Source: Accumulibacter sp. (GTDB lineage: Bacteria > Pseudomonadota > Gammaproteobacteria > Burkholderiales > Rhodocyclaceae). From it: a stretch of 35,258 nucleotides of DNA. The notes under the pieces are model-generated. The model was not told the DNA's origin. It saw only the letters and a program-made list of their open reading frames with translations, and did no database searches. Where the stretch lies: positions 1 to 35,258 of the forward strand of contig JAEUOJ010000177.1 in the NCBI GenBank assembly GCA_016789495.1, written 5' to 3'. This document shows positions 34,082-35,258 of the stretch, piece by piece. Position numbers and translations under genes: made by a program. Within the stretch, counting starts at the first letter, position 1; every line of letters begins with the position of its first letter.

Positions 34082-35258
34082 TTAATCGACGTTGACGGTC
34101 AATACGCTGTCGTCCCATTTGGGATGTTTTTCGAAACCCAGCAGGTTGGCGATCGTTGCGGCGATATTCGACAAACCGGCTTCGGCGGTCTGTCGCAAGC
34201 CCAGTTTGCCGATACTGACATTGTCGTAAAGAATCAACGGTACCGGGTTGAGCGTGTGTGAGGTTTTGGCCTTGAACGAGCCATCTGGATTTTTTGCCGG
34301 TTGCTTGGTCTTTTTGTCGATTTCGTACATCTCATCGGCGTTGCCATGGTCGGCGGTAATCAGCGCAACGCCGCCCAAGGCGTCGATCACCGGCAGGATG
34401 CGCGCCAATTGCAGGTCGACCGCTTCGATGGCCATCGTTGCCGCGCGGAAACTGCCGGTGTGGCCAACCATGTCGCCGTTGGCGAAATTGCAACGCAGAG
34501 TGTGGTACTCGCCGCTTTTCAATGCCGCAATCATCGCATCGGCGATTTCGGCCGCTTTCATCCACGGGCGTTGCTCGAAGGGAACGACGTCACTCAGTAC
34601 TTCCTGATAGGTTTCGCCGTCGAATTTATTCGAGCGGTTGCCGTTCCAGAAGTAGGTGACATGCCCGAATTTTTGTGTTTCCGAGCAGGCGAACTGGCGG
34701 ATGCCGGCCTTGGCGAACCATTCGCCCATGGTGTCGAGAATCGCCGGCGGATCGACGAGAAACCGTTTGGGCAGTTTCAGATCGCCGTCGTATTGCAACA
34801 TGCCGGCGTAAGTCACTTTCGGCACCCGCAGACGATCGAAGATGTTGAAGTCGGCTTCCTCGAAAGCGCGGGTGATTTCGATCGAGCGATCACCTCGGAA
34901 ATTGAAAAAGACCACCGAATCACCGTCTTCGATGGTGCCTACGGCCTGGCCGTCACTGGCGATGACGAATGGTGGCAGATCCTGGTCGATGGTGCCGGGG
35001 AATTGCTGGCGCAGGGACTCGACCGCCGCCGTTGCGCTGGTGAACTGCGGACCTTCGCCGAGCACATGCGTCCGCCAGCCTTTATCGACCATTTCCCAGT
35101 TCGCCTCGTAGCGGTCCATGGTGATATTCATTCGTCCGCCTCCCGAGGCGATGCGGGCGTCGAAGCCGCCAGTGCTCAACTCGGTGAGAAAAGCCTCGAA
35201 AGGCTTGACGTAATCCAGTGCGCTGGTTTCGGGGACATCGCGACCATCAAGAAGAATG
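34082..35258 (-). CDS. gpmI: 2,3-bisphosphoglycerate-independent phosphoglycerate mutase, 5' end outside the window
   Basis: This glycolytic and gluconeogenic Mn-dependent enzyme interconverts 3- and 2-phosphoglycerate. The visible 391 or so residues include LLDGRDVPETSALDYV at the window edge, a phosphatase/transferase-domain region with GGRMNITMDRYEANWEM, the ATMAIEAVDLQLARIL stretch and the metal-binding ITADHGNADEM. The frame is open to the last base, so the true start (about 120 residues earlier in the family) lies beyond 35258. It is convergent with the lytic transglycosylase gene, with two hairpins between them. Confidence 0.96.
   Translation of the reverse strand, partial: ILLDGRDVPETSALDYVKPFEAFLTELSTGGFDARIASGGGRMNITMDRYEANWEMVDKGWRTHVLGEGPQFTSATAAVESLRQQFPGTIDQDLPPFVIASDGQAVGTIEDGDSVVFFNFRGDRSIEITRAFEEADFNIFDRLRVPKVTYAGMLQYDGDLKLPKRFLVDPPAILDTMGEWFAKAGIRQFACSETQKFGHVTYFWNGNRSNKFDGETYQEVLSDVVPFEQRPWMKAAEIADAMIAALKSGEYHTLRCNFANGDMVGHTGSFRAATMAIEAVDLQLARILPVIDALGGVALITADHGNADEMYEIDKKTKQPAKNPDGSFKAKTSHTLNPVPLILYDNVSIGKLGLRQTAEAGLSNIAATIANLLGFEKHPKWDDSVLTVNVD

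Noticed and set aside
1-35258. CRISPR arrays, tRNA or rRNA genes, intact prophage or integron
   Set aside because: No regular spacer-repeat pattern, cloverleaf, rRNA segment, integrase or phage structural gene was seen on either strand.

Overview
The window (35,258 bp, clearly GC-rich) looks like chromosome of a betaproteobacterium, most likely Rhodocyclales-like. That placement is inferred from the ubiA/ubiD, prfB-lysS and ribF-ileS-lspA-fkpB-ispH arrangements, an FFLEELY-motif protein and many c-type cytochromes; no rRNA or marker search was possible. Most of it is densely packed housekeeping genes, with a few accessory islands.

Layout. 1-2656: the tail of a periplasmic solute-binding protein, then a large hybrid sensor kinase. 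2727-3901: insertion-sequence debris, an IS4-like N-terminal scrap and a broken IS256-family transposase, followed by about 520 bp of apparently non-coding DNA. 4428-8312: prfB with its programmed +1 frameshift, lysS, and a stand-alone MnmC2-type FAD oxidoreductase. 8547-8999: an orphan gene. 9006-13933: a redox module. A leftward operon encodes an SHP-type oxygen-binding cytochrome c, a diheme cytochrome c (DHC) and a ferric-reductase-like flavocytochrome b. Divergent from it is a PepSY protein with an OmpR-type regulator and its kinase. The shared 111-bp spacer carries a symmetric operator candidate. 14132-17010: ubiA, a class II cytochrome c and ubiD. 17075-21149: a small membrane protein, dacB, a CYTH/CHAD protein and a Crp/Fnr regulator. 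21798-27451: ribF-ileS-lspA-fkpB-ispH, tightly coupled and with several non-ATG starts. 27515-31037 (minus): a GMC oxidoreductase, a Tat-signal small partner and a coniferyl-aldehyde-type dehydrogenase overlapping by ATGA junctions, probably an alcohol to aldehyde to acid oxidation unit. 31144-33939: an FFLEELY-motif protein, a candidate small RNA, a small membrane protein and an MltB-type lytic transglycosylase. 34082-35258 (minus): gpmI, cut by the window edge.

The best candidates for something undescribed are two. The first is a compact small RNA at about 31981-32075: an 18-position stem closed by an all-pyrimidine loop with repeated CCTCC (anti-Shine-Dalgarno-like) motifs, directly followed by a strong intrinsic terminator and preceded by three helically phased CACAGA repeats. 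The second is the SHP/DHC/flavocytochrome b operon with its linked PepSY two-component system and phased TGAA/TTCA operator. All functional statements come from motif reading only.
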